From positions 15,374,501-15,438,500 of the forward strand of contig NC_073341.2 in the NCBI RefSeq assembly GCF_027580225.2: DNA of 64,000 bases, written 5' to 3'. This DNA is from Misgurnus anguillicaudatus. Taxonomy: Eukaryota; Chordata; Actinopteri; Cypriniformes; Cobitidae. The position numbers and the translations under genes were made by a program. The notes below the pieces were generated by a model. The model worked only from the letters and a program-made list of their open reading frames with translations, made no database searches and had not been told where the DNA came from. This document shows, in pieces, positions 24,137 to 35,400 of this stretch (within the stretch, counting starts at the first letter, position 1; every line of letters begins with the position of its first letter).

Positions 24137-24745
24137 GCATCCCTCCAAGTCTGCGGCACGCCGGCCAGCAGCGCAACCCCCCGCTGTGACGAACCAGTGG
24201 TGTGTCATAGCCCCTGGCACAAATCCTCCAGGAAATGGCGTGAGAAACCCGGTGCAAGGGGATCACAGTCCGGGACCGGTTTCGATTTCGCGTCGCTCGC
24301 CCCAGGGCAGCTCCCGTCCCGTTTCGGTGGAAGGGTGTAATGTGCAGTCTCAGCAAGCCGCGCAGCAACCCGCTTTCAATCATGGTGCTAGCCACCATCC
24401 AGCCATCCTCTCTCGTGCTCTTAGTCTCGTTGGGTCCTCGCCCTTGTGCAGCAATCCGACGCGCGGTCCCTGGTGACCGAGCCACCTGTCATGCACAGGA
24501 TGTTTGATGGCACAGAGCGGATAGATCACCTCGCCATTCAATCGCTGTCGCTGCGCTTAGAGGCGTGCGGCACCATTATAAAATATATCGGATTGTATGC
24601 TAAACATTATTCAAAAGGAATACTCTCTACAGTTTTGACGCAGACTTCCCCATTTCAATGGCATGATAGCGTCAACAATACAGGCTCAGGACGAGTCGTT
24701 ATTGCATCAGGAAATCTGCAATCTCAGATCAGTTCCGATGCAGGA

Positions 24746-25398
24746 GAGAGAGAGAGCGGTATTTACAGACGGTACTTTGTCGTCCTGAAAAAAGAAGATG
24801 GTTTCAGACCGATCTTGGACTTGAGACTAATCAACAGAGCGTTACACAAACGTGTTTTCTAAATGACTACACTGAAACAGATCCTCACCCAACATTTGGC
24901 CTAGGGACTGGTTTATTTCAGTAGACCTGAAGGATGCTTATTTTTACATTCAGATCGCCCAGCACCACAGGCGCTTTCTGAGATTTGCATTCAAGGATGC
25001 TGCATACCAATTCACGGTCCTCCCGTTCGGCCTGGCTCTCGCCAGTGCATATTTACGAAATGTGTAGACACAGCGCTGTCCCCGCTGAGAGCGGGCGGCA
25101 TTCCCATCCTGAAGTATTTGGATGATTGGCTGATCTTAGCACAATCCAGAGATGTGCTCATCAGCCACAGAGATGCAGTACTTTCACACTTAGACAACCT
25201 CGGTCTGTGTGTGAATCTGCAAAAGAGCGTTCTATCTCCAATGCAGGAGATTGCGTTTCTAGGTGTGCATCTCAACTCAGTCTCAATGAAGGCATTCTTA
25301 TCAGAGGAGCGCAAACGAGATCTAAAGTCTGCTCTGAATGTATTCAGCCATGGGTGCACCGTGCCACTGAAACGGTTTCAGAGACTTTTAGGCTGTTG
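24746..25398 (+). pseudogene. Reverse transcriptase remnant of the DIRS element
   Basis: RT blocks occur in several frames: YRRYFVVLKKEDGFRPILDL ending near 24862, then SVDLKDAYFYIQIAQHHRRF near 24922, and YLDDWLILAQ at 25115. A final block with FLGVHLNSVSMKAFL ends in a stop near 25399. Frameshifts and stops separate these pieces. The YLDDW box agrees with the DIRS assignment given by the terminal repeats. RNase H and recombinase are deleted. Confidence 0.8.
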
Positions 25399-25457
25399 AA
25401 ACCCCCTATCTGTCGAGCTGATCTGGAGTCAGTTCGGGAAAGCAAAAGTGAATCTGT

Positions 25458-25560
25458 CGCTACTGACGCAATGTCGAGAGAACGTGCTTGACAGGGAACG
25501 TCTCTGTTACTATTGTAACCTTGGTTCCCTGAGAAACGAGAACGAGACATTGCATTAGCT
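25458..25560. repeat. DIRS internal complementary region
   Basis: 25458-25500 (through GCAATGTCGAGAGAACGTG and GACAGGGAAC) is the reverse complement of the left outer edge beginning 21226. 25519-25560 (GGTTCCCTGAGAAACGAGAA onwards) is the reverse complement of the right outer edge ending 25798. In DIRS-1 this segment is thought to template completion of a circular intermediate. Confidence 0.82.
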
Positions 25561-25819
25561 GCCGTGCTTAGGTAGGCTGAATGCTCGTTCAGTCATTTTT
25601 ACTGAAGATATTCACTCAGGACGGCTTCTATTATAGTAAGGAGGCCATGTCTCCTTCGCCGTCTTGAGCGTCATTGGCCAGTGCGAGTTCTAACTGAACT
25701 GGCGTTGTGCAATAAGGATTCAGGGGAATTGTGATTGGAGGATCGAATCCCCATAGCGTCAGCTACTGATGCAGTGTCCCGTTCTAGTTTCTCAGGGTGT
25801 TTTCTTTAACAACCTATAG

Positions 25820-26011
25820 CAGGGCTATTCAAATCTTACCCTGGAGGGGCCAAGCACTACAGAATTCAGCTCCAACCCTAATCAAACTTAACCACCTGTG
25901 ATTGTCTAGTGATCATGAAGACCTTGATTAACTTGCTCAGGTGTGTTTGATCAGGGTTGGAGCTAAACTCTGTAGCGCTCGGCCCTCCAGGGTAAGATTT
26001 GAATAGCCCTG
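25820..26011. mobile_element. Foldback hAT-type MITE
   Basis: A near-perfect palindrome of 192 bp with ends CAGGGCTATTCAAATCTTAC in both directions. Flanks ACCTATAG and CCCTATAG (25812-25819 and 26012-26019) agree at 7 of 8 bases, fitting an 8-bp target duplication. It lies just outside the DIRS right end. Confidence 0.88.
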
Positions 26012-26494
26012 CCCTATAGTAATAAAACTATAACACTACATTAGAGTTGACAAATTACAGTTAGTTAGATTTTAACTCTGCAAAGAGTCAACTTTATTGG
26101 GAGTGGAGCCCACAAGACATTTTTAAAGTGTTGAAATGAACTTACAGAGTTATTTTGTGGTTCCATATTTTGCTGTGTAGTTACCAGAGTACTTGACTAA
26201 CATTTTCCCATTATGCCTACATAATACAAGATAATGTTGTTCAGTTGAACAAAGCAAACTGTAAAAGAAAACCACTGTAATATACAATAGTAGTTTGCTA
26301 AATACCAAGATCTCCTTTGTTCTCTCTACTAATATGTGCCACTATTATTCAGCAGATGGTGCTGTGATTGATATGTAAACTCTGAAGGGAGTTGTGCAAT
26401 TGTGACTCATAGTGTGGCCATTAAAAATACACTTGGCAAATAAAGCAATGAAAAACGTTGCAGGATACTTAAGATAAAAATCGTAGCCAGTGTT
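26012..26494. other. No gene recognised
   Basis: AT-rich sequence without motifs. The only ORF (minus, 26345-26563) runs across the boundary of the next transposon and is judged spurious. Confidence 0.4.
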
Positions 26495-26767
26495 CAGCCC
26501 CGCTGCTCCCATAACGTGCATCACGCGCTGTGCGTAGGGCACCACGTGCTGAGGGGGCACCAAAAATAATAGCCTAATGAAAATAATTATAATGCTGAAA
26601 TTATTTAATTAGCCTATATAAATAATATCAGGCCCTTTTTATCCATGTGTATATTACAAAAAAGGGGGAACGAGATAATTTAATTACTCTGGTATAGAAA
26701 GTATGCCCCCCAGCCTTTGATGGTCCGTGCTGGTTGATTGCGCGGGCGCATGATGAAGTTTGACAGA

Positions 26768-27023
26768 GGCCGTTTCTCAATCCGAAGGCTGCAGCCTCCA
26801 GAGGTCGCATTTCTAGGCTGCATACGTCATCAAAACGTTCTTATTTCGTAAAATTAACGATTATAAAGTTGACTATTGTTCTTAGTTAATCGTAAACTGT
26901 TGTAATATGCTCATGACTTGCTAATGTAATGTTTAGTTAACCGAAATAAACCAGACTTGATGACGTATGCAGCCTGCATATGCGACCTCGCGCAGGCTGC
27001 ATCGTTTGGATTGAGAAACGGCC
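26768..27023. mobile_element. Foldback MITE
   Basis: TIRs start GGCCGTTTCTCAATCC on both ends and continue as GGCTGCAGCC/GCAGCCTG words with GATGACGT-type text further in. Target duplication not resolved. No coding content. It lies just upstream of the transposase first exon. Confidence 0.8.
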
Positions 27024-27045
27024 AGTCAGTAGGCAACTTTTGGAA

Positions 27046-27130
27046 ATGGCCCCGAAAAGACAGCAGGAGTCAGTATCGGAAAAAAGAAAAAAGAAGAAAC
27101 TGCGGGATGATGCCCGTGCATCACTTGCAG
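27046..27130 (+). pseudogene. First exon of a hAT-like transposase
   Basis: ATG begins MAPKRQQESVSEKRKKKKLR and reaches ARASLAG, followed by a consensus donor (CAG|GTAAGT) after 27130. A short basic exon of this kind starts several fish hAT transposases with zf-MYM/TTF-type domains, as I recall. No downstream exon was found in the element, so it cannot encode a working enzyme. The position inside hAT ends supports the call. Confidence 0.55.
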
Positions 27131-27343
27131 GTAAGTCCATCATGTTTAATAAATCCTATATAAGGGAAATGTGCATGGGCTGCAGCTGCTGCTAATCGTA
27201 ATGCGCCTCGAACTTGCAGTGCTGACATTAATGTTAGCAAACTATGTTGTTATAATTTATAACTTCAGTGCAAGCTAAATTGAGATTTTACTGTAAAACA
27301 TTACCTATGCATATGCAGTTTACAAATAACTGACGCTGCTGTT

Positions 27344-28256
27344 TAGCCTGGGTGCCAGCCGATCTTAGCCCCGCCCACCACAATTTGAAAAAACAGGAAG
27401 ATCGGTCTGGGGATTCACCGTTGAGGAGCTACTATGCGAATACCAAAACCGGCCGACGAATCAAATTGTGAGGGCGGGCTTTATACAATGATGGACAGAT
27501 GATCAACAGTAGCGTATCAACCACGTCACCAAAGAGCGCGTGTGTTCAATCTGTTTACAATGAAATGGCTGCCGCTGGTGAATTCAGATGTGTGGATTCT
27601 GACATTGAGTCTGTTCTAAAAGATATCGACAGAGCATTGATTTAAAAAGAGGAACAGAGAAACGCGATCAAGGCATTTGTTTATGTTTTCGCCGTCCTTC
27701 CTATGGAGGACAAAGTTAAAGAAGCAACTGAAATGGGTATCATGGCGATGCAACTCGGCGTGCACGACGAGATGGATATAATTAGCGGTCGTTGCCAGCT
27801 TCTTTTCGGAAGCCTGGAATCGTGGTTGCTGAATAAGTGGAGGGACGTGCTAGGCTCCGATATTTTTCAAGCCAACGTAATGGGTAGCTATCGTCGTGGA
27901 TGAAGTTCACCTAACGTACAAATGGTAAGAGATAGTCTTACTGTATGACTTAGTAAATACTTAATGTTGTGATATAAATGAAATGTTGTAAACATAGTAG
28001 GTGTTGATGTACATTCACTAACTCAGACTTAGTATAATTACAATGATGTTAGTATCATTGTAGCGAAATTACTAGCAGTTCGGTCAGGCCGCTAAAGACG
28101 CCATTTCAACATAAAATCATTGCTCTGATTGGTCGTATGTCTATCCAATTGAGTGCAGAGGCATTTTTCGGTTGAGACACGCCTCATAATTTTAACTCAA
28201 TGGAGCGGTATCAGACTCAAATTCTGACTAGAGTTGAGTATGACAACGTCAGGCTA
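27344..28256 (+). mobile_element. Unassigned DNA element with 9-bp target duplication carrying a RecQ-like fragment
   Basis: The ends read TAGCCTGGGTG and TAGCCTGACG inwards. They are flanked by GCTGCTGTT at 27335-27343 and 28257-28265, a perfect 9-bp match. The interior holds a broken helicase exon with its own splice donor. The TIR match beyond TAGCCTG is weak, so the boundary call rests mainly on the duplication. Nested in the hAT element 26495-28825. Confidence 0.7.
27565..27924 (+). pseudogene. RecQ-like helicase exon remnant
   Basis: ATG at 27565 opens MAAAGEFRCVDSDIESVLKD, then a stop (27643-27645), then KEEQRNAIKAF like the RecQ motif 0 region. VFAVLP would lead into Walker A, but the GKS loop and about 40 residues are deleted. 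The frame resumes at MEDKVKEATEMGI, then QLLFGSLESWLLNKWRD. After a frameshift near 27890 it reads IVVDEVHLTYKW, a DExH motif II. A splice donor (G|GTAAGA) follows. The order motif 0, Ia, Ib, II matches RecQ helicases, which unwind DNA in repair. Loss of Walker A makes it inactive. Confidence 0.78.
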
Positions 28257-29174
28257 GCTGCTGTTACTTTCTTTACTACGTTTCTTTAGATATTGAGCAG
28301 TAACGTAGTTTATTTTGTGGTTTATTTTGACGTGACGGTGGTTAATACTTTCTCAGTAAAAGTTAACGTTAGAAGTCAGTGCACATGGTAGGCTAACAAT
28401 TCCTCTTAAATAAATATAAATATAAAACGTCATTATATATGATATGAAGCAAACATTACTTTGACACTTAGTTCTCTGAATCTTTGTTTTATTTAAGAAT
28501 ACAGAGTATTCTTGTTTACTTATTGATGTTTATTTAATGTAATTAATTTAAAGTGACATTGTACTTGGGATAAACATGTCTGGATTATTTTGATAATTTA
28601 AGTTTGGTAATTTTTTTCTATTTTGCTATTCTATAAAAGTTTGCACTTTCAAATGTGTAGTGTGTGTTGGCTAAAGCTGTGAAGATTTTACTTTCTGATT
28701 TTAAGTTATATTTTTGGTAATAAAAAATGAAACTGTCAAAAACAGACTTTTTTTCTCCGGGTGGGGGTGGGGGGCATGATAAAGGAATTATGCTTAGGGC
28801 ACCAAAATGGCCAGCAGCGGCACTGCCAGTGTTAATTAATGACTCACAAACCTATTTCTGGACATACACCGAGATCTGTTAACCTAAAGTTAATGAAATG
28901 TTTAATTATTTTCAATAAATATCTGTTTTAAGTCTTCTTTATTGTGTTAAAGTCATTGTATTTTATCAAATATATAATTAATCAATCTTATCTAAATAAA
29001 ATATATGATGTTGAGTCAAGTCAAAGTTTATTTACACTCACTTAAAGGATTATTAGGAACACCTGTTCAATTTATCATTAATGCAATTATTTAATCAACC
29101 AATCACATGGCAATTGCTCCAATGCTTTTAGGGGTGTGGTCCTGGTCAAGACAATCTCCTGAACTCCAAACTGA

Positions 29175-29920
29175 GGCTCTGTTTACACGTACATGGTTAT
29201 TTTTAAAAACTGAGAGATTTACCTTCGTTTGTGCCCCTCGTTTACACGTAAACGGAGAACTCGCCTCTGAAACCGATTGTTTCTAAAAACTCCGGCCAGA
29301 GTGGAGATCTTGAAAATCTTCGGTTGCACGGTTGCATGTAAACTGAGACAAACGGATGTTTAAGCAGGCAACGTCACAGAGTATGAGCCAGACCTACGTC
29401 AATAGTGCGACCTATGTTTACATGTGACTGCTACTCTGAATGCTTCCAAGATCACATTTATGTTCGTGCAAACTCGTTTCGTGTGCTTGTATTTGCAAAT
29501 ACAGCTGCTCCATTATGTCGAGGAGCAGAGACGAGTGCTCGGAGGTCAGCAATTTTACGCGTGTTTGACTTCATGCGGTGCTGCAAGAACCGACGGACGG
29601 ATGATGTCAAAGTACCGCGAGAGCGATTCGAAATTAGACCTCTACGTGTGATTCCTCAACTCGCTCTCGCGGTACGTTGACGTCATCAATCACCTACTGC
29701 AACAACTCCTCCCTTCAACATGAAGAACCAGTCACGTCACCACCAGCGCTGCCGGTGATTGGCTTACGTGGGCTTGAGCGTCTCTTGACGACAAATATGC
29801 ACGGGTACGTGTAAATAAACACTTTTCTGAAAACTGACATGTGTGCACGATATTATTTTTGAAACCGGAGAGGTTGAAATGTCCGTTTATGAAAATAGCC
29901 GTCCACATGTAAACATAGCC
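29175..29920. mobile_element. MITE inside the Tc1-like element, 3-bp duplication
   Basis: TIRs read GGCTCTGTTTACACGT and GGCTATGTTTACATGT. Flanks are TGA at 29172-29174 and 29921-29923. The remembered intact Tc1 leader joins the flanks with a single TGA. A strong internal hairpin lies at about 29606-29685. A 3-bp duplication suggests a Harbinger-like mover, though TGA is not the usual TWA. Confidence 0.78.
29606..29685. repeat. Internal hairpin in the MITE
   Basis: GTACCGCGAGAGCGA is followed about 30 bp later by its reverse complement TCGCTCTCGCGGTAC. Outer bases GATGATGTCA and TGACGTCATC extend the stem with mismatches. Confidence 0.9.
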
Positions 29921-29931
29921 TGAATGTCAGA

Positions 29932-30045
29932 ATGGGAAAGAAAGGTGATTTAAGCAATTATGAGCGTGGCATGGTTGTTGGTGTCAGACAGGCTGGTCTG
30001 AGTATTTCACAATCTGCTCAATTACTGGGATTTTCACGCACAAGA
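29932..30045 (+). pseudogene. Tc1-like transposase N-terminus
   Basis: ATG opens MGKKGDLSNYERGMVVGVRQ, then AGLSISQSAQLLGFSRT. This is the first helix-turn-helix of the paired-like DNA-binding domain in Tc1 transposases. The frame is lost after Thr-Arg near 30045, so the second HTH and the DDE catalytic domain are absent. It is a truncated, inactive remnant. Confidence 0.8.
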
Positions 30046-30139
30046 ACGTTTACGTTTACTCAACTTTTTTACAGTGAATGCTAAGGGGTAAAAATAAGTC
30101 TTTAAACTGGTTTTAAAAACATCCAGTGATGGACAGGTC

Positions 30140-30340
30140 CTAATACTCAAAAGTAAACTTTTCCAAAGCCCGGTAACTTTTTGATTTTCTTAATGACCTG
30201 ACAGCTGTGTATGGTTTAATAAGATCAGATATATAATCTGGGGCCATGTTGTGCAATGCTTTGTATGTGAATATGGGGAGCCAATGCAATGAGGCAAGGA
30301 CAGGGGAGATATGGTGACCTTTTCTAGTTCCTGTCAGCAA
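30140..30340 (-). pseudogene. LINE ORF2 C-terminal fragment
   Basis: The minus strand encodes HISPVLASLHWLPIFTYKAL, then HNMAPDYISDLIKPY. SLHWLP followed by TYKALxxxAPxYxSDL is the conserved end of many fish LINE ORF2 proteins. Residues between the two halves appear deleted compared with the usual spacing. No RT core is present. Confidence 0.72.
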
Positions 30341-30345
30341 TCTGG

Positions 30346-30880
30346 CTGCAGAGTTTCCATTTATTATTACATTAGGTCAATATAAAAAAAGTTTAGATCC
30401 ATCCAACAAACTTGATTAGATACAGCGATATGAATGTAATAATTTGACATGGAAATTTGCCATGTAATTAAAATACATTTAAAGGATGAGTGTACATTCA
30501 TATAATATTTTAATAGACAATTATTCCAGTAACTGATTCATTATAAAGAATTTTATAATTGAATCCTCCTATGTGGAAATGAATTCTACTTATTTTAGAT
30601 AAATATGACAGATAAAAACAACATGTAATGTACCGGCAGTGAAAACAAAAGTGGAAAGTTAACAGAGTGCTAGTATCTTGTTCAGAAACTTAAGCATAAC
30701 ATTAGGAGAAGAATGTTAAACTAAAAACCTTTTAAAATATCGTTTGCCCATCTCATGCATAAAGCCCTCTTATGAATGTACAAATTGAGAGATGCTGCCA
30801 TCCCACAAAATATAGTATTCATTTTCCTATACCATATATCATATTTTATAAAACAGTCCTCAGATATCAAACTTTAACAC
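30346..30880. other. No gene recognised
   Basis: AT-rich DNA. Nothing recognisable on either strand. Confidence 0.4.
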
Positions 30881-30884
30881 TTAA

Positions 30885-31285
30885 GCCTTGCCCCTGGTTT
30901 TACAGACAAGGCTTAAAGGTACACTTCACCCATTTGCATTAACGCTTTGTATAGTTAGAACCCCAGTCATGTTTTTGAATGGTCGTGCATCATTTCCTCT
31001 GTTTCCCCTGAGACAGTAAAACAGATTTCAGTGTTGCACTTCCTTCTTTCAATGATGAAAAAAATCATCATTTTGCATCATTGAAAGCAGGAAGTCCAAT
31101 ATCTTTGTTGAGGGGGTCAGACAAACACCCCTTTTCTCGGTCAAATAGGCACCAAATTCAAAATGTATGTTACATTTCAACAACAAATATGACACACTTT
31201 CAATAAAGATTATTGTTTCTTCTGGTGAAATGCTCCTTTAAGGCTAGTCCTAGGATAAGACCTGTATGGTAACCCACCCCACATA
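30885..31285. mobile_element. Nested MITE pair
   Basis: Outer sequence (AAGCCTTGCCCCTGG on the left, AAGGCTAGTCCTAGGATAAG on the right) resembles the ACAGGGTTT-type MITE at 39441. It is split by an inner element from AAAGGTACACTTCACC to CTGGTGAAATGCTCCTTT, whose ends are inverted. A central hairpin (ATGATGAAAAAAATCATCAT) lies near 31050. Boundaries approximate. Confidence 0.5.
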
Positions 31286-31471
31286 ACAAACCACAATTTA
31301 ATCCCTGCTTGTAGTAGATAGGAATTCAATTGCAATCTCAACTTGTTACAAAGTAGTTTGACTTTATTTCATGTGTGTACAAAAGCTCATACTAGTAATG
31401 ATATTGATGTTTTGTTGAAAAAAGCTGGTTTAATTTTAAGTCAGCATTATGGTAAGTAGTGTTTCCTTTAA

Positions 31472-31952
31472 CTCTTTCGCCGCCATTGACGAGATATCTC
31501 GTCAATTAAGAGAAAACGCTTCCCCGCCAATGACGAGATTTTCCGTCTTTCCGCAATACCGCTATTATCCACCAGGTGCACTTCCGCAACTTATACAACC
31601 CGGAAGTAGCGCCTCACGTGAAAGAGAAAGAACTATGTGTATGTTTTAAAGATCGCTCTGCATCTGAGCTCTATCAAAAGTCCTTCGCAAAAATGGAATT
31701 ATCTCAGCTTTTTGCTCAAAATTGGGTGTTTTTGAAGAAACCTACCCATGAGAGGTGATTACAAGAGAACTAATGAAGATAGGATAAAACGTTTTTGTTT
31801 GAAAGCAGAGGGTCTGTTCTTTCATCTAATATATTGTTTGTTTATATATTTAAAGAAGAACATTTTCTGGAAGGCATTAAACTTTTGTGAAAATCATGAA
31901 AAATGCTGGCGCCGGCTGGCAACTTTTTTTAAAAACGCTGGCCAGGAAAGAG
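31472..31952. mobile_element. TTAA-flanked MITE, piggyBac-like
   Basis: TTAA at 31468-31471 and 31953-31956 flanks inverted ends CTCTTTC. Subterminal text is typical of the fish TTAACTCTTTC-GCC family (CGCCATTGACGAGA twice on the left, CTGGCGCCGGCTGGC on the right). Short ORFs inside have no known motif. A TTAA duplication suggests piggyBac-type mobilisation. Confidence 0.78.
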
Positions 31953-31956
31953 TTAA

Positions 31957-32406
31957 TTGAGCACTTTGTTATTTTAATGTTCGTTTTCTTCTCACCTTTA
32001 AAACAGTGCGTTTATGAAAGGCAGTAATTACGCATCTTGTACATACTGTTTTACAGTAAATAAATATGAACAACAAATTACAGGTAATTTATACAGTGTA
32101 ATGGCATATATTTAGTGTTTCATGTTACATCACTGGAGGAAAGCCCAAAAAAGCCTCTACATTTAACAGTATTGATGTACAGTATATACATTTACAACAC
32201 GCTAAATTGCACTAGAGACATTAATACAGTATTTTACTGTAATTTTTAAAAGCAGTATTTGACAGGTAAACTGCTGGGAGTCACTGTAATTTTGCAGTAT
32301 CTCTCCTTCCATTGTCAATTTCAGTTTTCACATTGATCACAGGTATATTGATGCTTCCCAAATGTGATCTTCAAGTGTTGATTTCTGTTCCATTATGAGG
32401 ACACAG
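31957..32406 (-). other. 3' flank of zinc-finger gene 1, shared with genes 2-4
   Basis: Text such as GGCAGTAATTACGCATCTTG, TTTAGTGTTTCATG and TCTAGTGCAATTTAGC (minus) recurs downstream of genes 2, 3 and 4. This stretch is therefore part of the ancestral duplicated unit. It contains decayed finger text near 32320-32400 (CACATTGATCACAGGTATAT), an extra lost finger. Confidence 0.65.
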
Positions 32407-35400
32407 TTATGGACTCTCTCCAGTGTGAATTCTCATGTGCACATTAAGCTCAGATTTTTGTACGAAACTCTTTCCACACTGATCACATGTGTATGAACTC
32501 TTACCAGTGTGAATTCTCATGTGTACATCAAGATTTGATTTCTGTGTAAAACTCTTTTCACACTGCAGACATGTGTATGGACGCTCTCCAGTGTGAATTC
32601 TCATGTGCACATTAAGCAATGATTTCTGTATGAAACTCTTTGCACACTGAGGACACGTGTATGGACGCTCTCCAGTGTGCGTTCTTATGTGTACTTCAAG
32701 ACTTTGTTTCCACGTAAAACGTTTTTCACATTGTAGACATGGGTATGGCCGCTCGCCAGAGTGAATTCTCATGTGTACATTAAGCTCTGATTTCTGTATG
32801 AAACTCTTTGCACACTGAGGACACGTGTATGGACGCTCTCCAGTGTGCGTTCTTGTGTGCACTTCAAGACATTTTTTCCATGTGAAACTTTTTCCACACT
32901 GATCACATGTGTATGGATTCTTTCCAGTGTGAATTCTCATGTGCACATCAAGATTTGATTTCTGTGTGAATCTCTTTTCACATTGTAGACATGTGTACGG
33001 ACGCTCTCCAGTGTGAATTCTCATGTGCACATTAAGCTCTGATTTCTTAATGAAACTCTTTCCACACTGACGACATGGGTAAGGGCGCTCTCCAGTGTGC
33101 GTTCTTATGTGCACTTCAAGACTTTGCTTATATGTGAAACTTTTCCCACACTGAGGACATGTGTATGGACGCTCGCCGGAGTGAATTTTCATGTGCACAT
33201 TCAGTTCTGATATCTGTCTGAAACTCTTTCCACACTGCATACATGCATATGGCCGCTCTCCAGAGTGAATTCTCATGTGCACATTAAGCTCTGACGTCTG
33301 TCTGAAACTTTTTCCACACTGAAGACATGGGTATGGACGCTCTCCAGTGTGAACTCTCACATGTTCCTCAAAACTTCTTTTATGTTTGAAAGTCTTCTCA
33401 CAGTGAGGGCAGGTGAAAGACCTCTCCGGTTCTGTACTTTGCTTTCTTTTTGGAAAGAAAGTATTTTTGATCTGCAAGCTACTGGATGTTTCTCCGTTTA
33501 GGAAAATTTGAGATGGCTGATAGTAGTGTTTCTCCTCATCTTCATCACTTTCAACTTTCACGTCCAACAAGTCTAAAATGCACAAAAAAAAGATATTTAG
33601 CATATTTTTTTTTCCATTCTCCTGTTAAGACAATAAAATCATAAACTTATGCAATACATACATTTAAAAGCATTATTGATTGCTGTTTTGTCTATCTGTT
33701 GTAGGTGGATCATGAGTGAACCTCTAAAAAGTTGGATAGCTGCAAGTCAGTCACATTTATAGGTGATGTCATAGAAATTTATGAATAAATCTTTCACAAA
33801 ACATTCACCTATTAAATGACAAAACAGGAAGCTCGACCAGAATCATACTTAAACTTATGTCAAATCATGTTTTACATATGTAAGCAAACTGTAGGCTAAT
33901 ATTAACTTTTTTTGTCTCCATGTCTTATCCTTTTATTTACGACCAACAGACCAAACTCTGGTTCGCCCTGATGCTCAACCTTGTACAGTACACCAAATGA
34001 TGTGATGGTGATGGGAATCTGTGGCAATCACAGCCTGTATCTTGAGATAAATATAACAATGGCAGACCATACTCTTATCTGACCAAGTGCTCAACATCAT
34101 TGCAACACAACAAAAAACTGTGAATGGAGTATGCACAATGATCTGGCAGACAATATAATATTGACTTTTTAGCTAGCTTCTACAAAAATGCATACAATTA
34201 TATTGACTTATTTTAACAGTATGTATGTAAAATTAACATCCTTTAAATTCTTATTCTATGCTTTCTCTTTCTCTACTGTTTGTGCAAAGATTTATTTTTG
34301 TAAAGCTGCACTGCATAAATGCAAAATTGTTTAATGTACTAGAGAAATAAATTAGAATTTAATGCCTATTGTATTTTTACTGTGTAAACAATGTGCCAAT
34401 ATTCAGTATTTGTTGTAATTTATCATGATGTTTCGATGTGGCATATGTAATGATATTAATGACTTCTTGTAATTGATGTCCATTTACAATGATTGTCTTT
34501 GCAAAATTTTATTGAAAGTGTAATACTGAAACAGTTATTTAACATCCATATTTCATTTGAGTGATAATTTGTTAAAATTGTATAATATCATAAAAAAATG
34601 TTTTAAGGTAGATTAATAATTTTTACAGTCAACACACACAACTCTGCTACGAATGAAGACTTAAAAGTTTGTTTGTGGGACCTACCGTTATCGTACAATT
34701 ACACCGAAAGTGACAGGAGTGCAAACGTTACAACTAACCCCATAGGTGGGGTTCATTGTAACAAACAGAGGGTGTGTTGGTAGAATATTTAGTTTAAACA
34801 ATAATAATTCAATAACTTCTGTCTATATACTAAAGGTTGATATTGTTTATATCTCTCCCTATAATAGATTGATATCAACACATTCATCCATCAATGATCC
34901 TTCATCTTACCATCCTCATATTATGCATCAATGCATAAAGATTTTTTTTAAAGGGCTGCACAATTAAGACAAAAAAACCTTTCCCCTGATATTGTATTAA
35001 CAGTTATCATTTTGATTAATAGTATTTTCATTGTTTTCATTTCTTATCATTGTATACCATTGATTTTTTTCGGGGGATCATTTTGATCGGAACGGTCATT
35101 AATTGGCTGTCTGTGAACATGTCAAACTAGCAATCAAAGACGGCAGATTTTATCCTAGGATTTCAAAACTTGTCCCAGACAGCCAAATCATGGCTGAAAT
35201 CTTACAGAGTGCACCGGGCTTTAGTTTGTGCCCTGCTTACCCCTATATTTTTAACTTGTGGCAATGTGATTTTAATACACATATTTATTACTGTATAACA
35301 TCTCATAAAATGAAAATGTAAAAAAAATTATCTGATGCCATCTACATACCTCTTTTCAAGGAAATGGTCTATATAGGACCTTTTAAAAGGGTTCAATATA

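Larger units (their letters stand above)
21226..25798 (+). mobile_element. DIRS retroelement with inverted terminal repeats and internal complementary region
   Basis: The left ITR (21226-21389, resuming 22940-22985) is the reverse complement of 25590-25798. Both share GCATCAGTAGCTGACGCT, TTATTGCACAACGCCAGT and TAGAAGCCGTCCTGAG. Remnants of gag (24011) and RT (24746-25398) lie between them. An internal segment (25458-25560) is complementary to both outer edges, the diagnostic DIRS-1 layout. It is internally deleted and carries two later insertions (21390-22939 and 23021-23996). The outermost bases are imprecise. Confidence 0.85.
26495..28825 (+). mobile_element. hAT-type transposon carrying nested elements
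   Basis: Ends read CAGCCCCGCTGCT and CAGTGCCGCTGCT inwards. A perfect 8-bp duplication CCAGTGTT lies at 26487-26494 and 28826-28833. It retains a probable first transposase exon (27046-27130) on the plus strand. It is invaded by a foldback MITE (26768-27023) and by the RecQ-bearing element (27344-28256). The catalytic exons are gone. Confidence 0.88.
29033..30045 (+). mobile_element. Tc1-like transposon fragment
   Basis: The left end (after TA at 29033-29034) reads CACTCACTTAAAGGATTATT and continues as the 5' region of a Tc1-like element I recall from cyprinids. The transposase start lies at 29932. A MITE (29175-29920) splits the leader. The element breaks off after ARTR-type sequence near 30045, so the catalytic part and right TIR are missing. 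Confidence 0.75.

Noticed and set aside
24012..24485. 157-codon minus-strand ORF
   Set aside because: It lies opposite the DIRS gag region, which is GC-rich and arginine-rich when read backwards. No motif was seen, and the plus strand has the recognisable gag text.
32407..33603. Upstream start MLNIFFLCIL for zinc-finger gene 1
   Set aside because: Those codons lie in the intron before a good TTTTAG acceptor. Exon 2 with MSDPD joins in phase and is conserved in the other genes.
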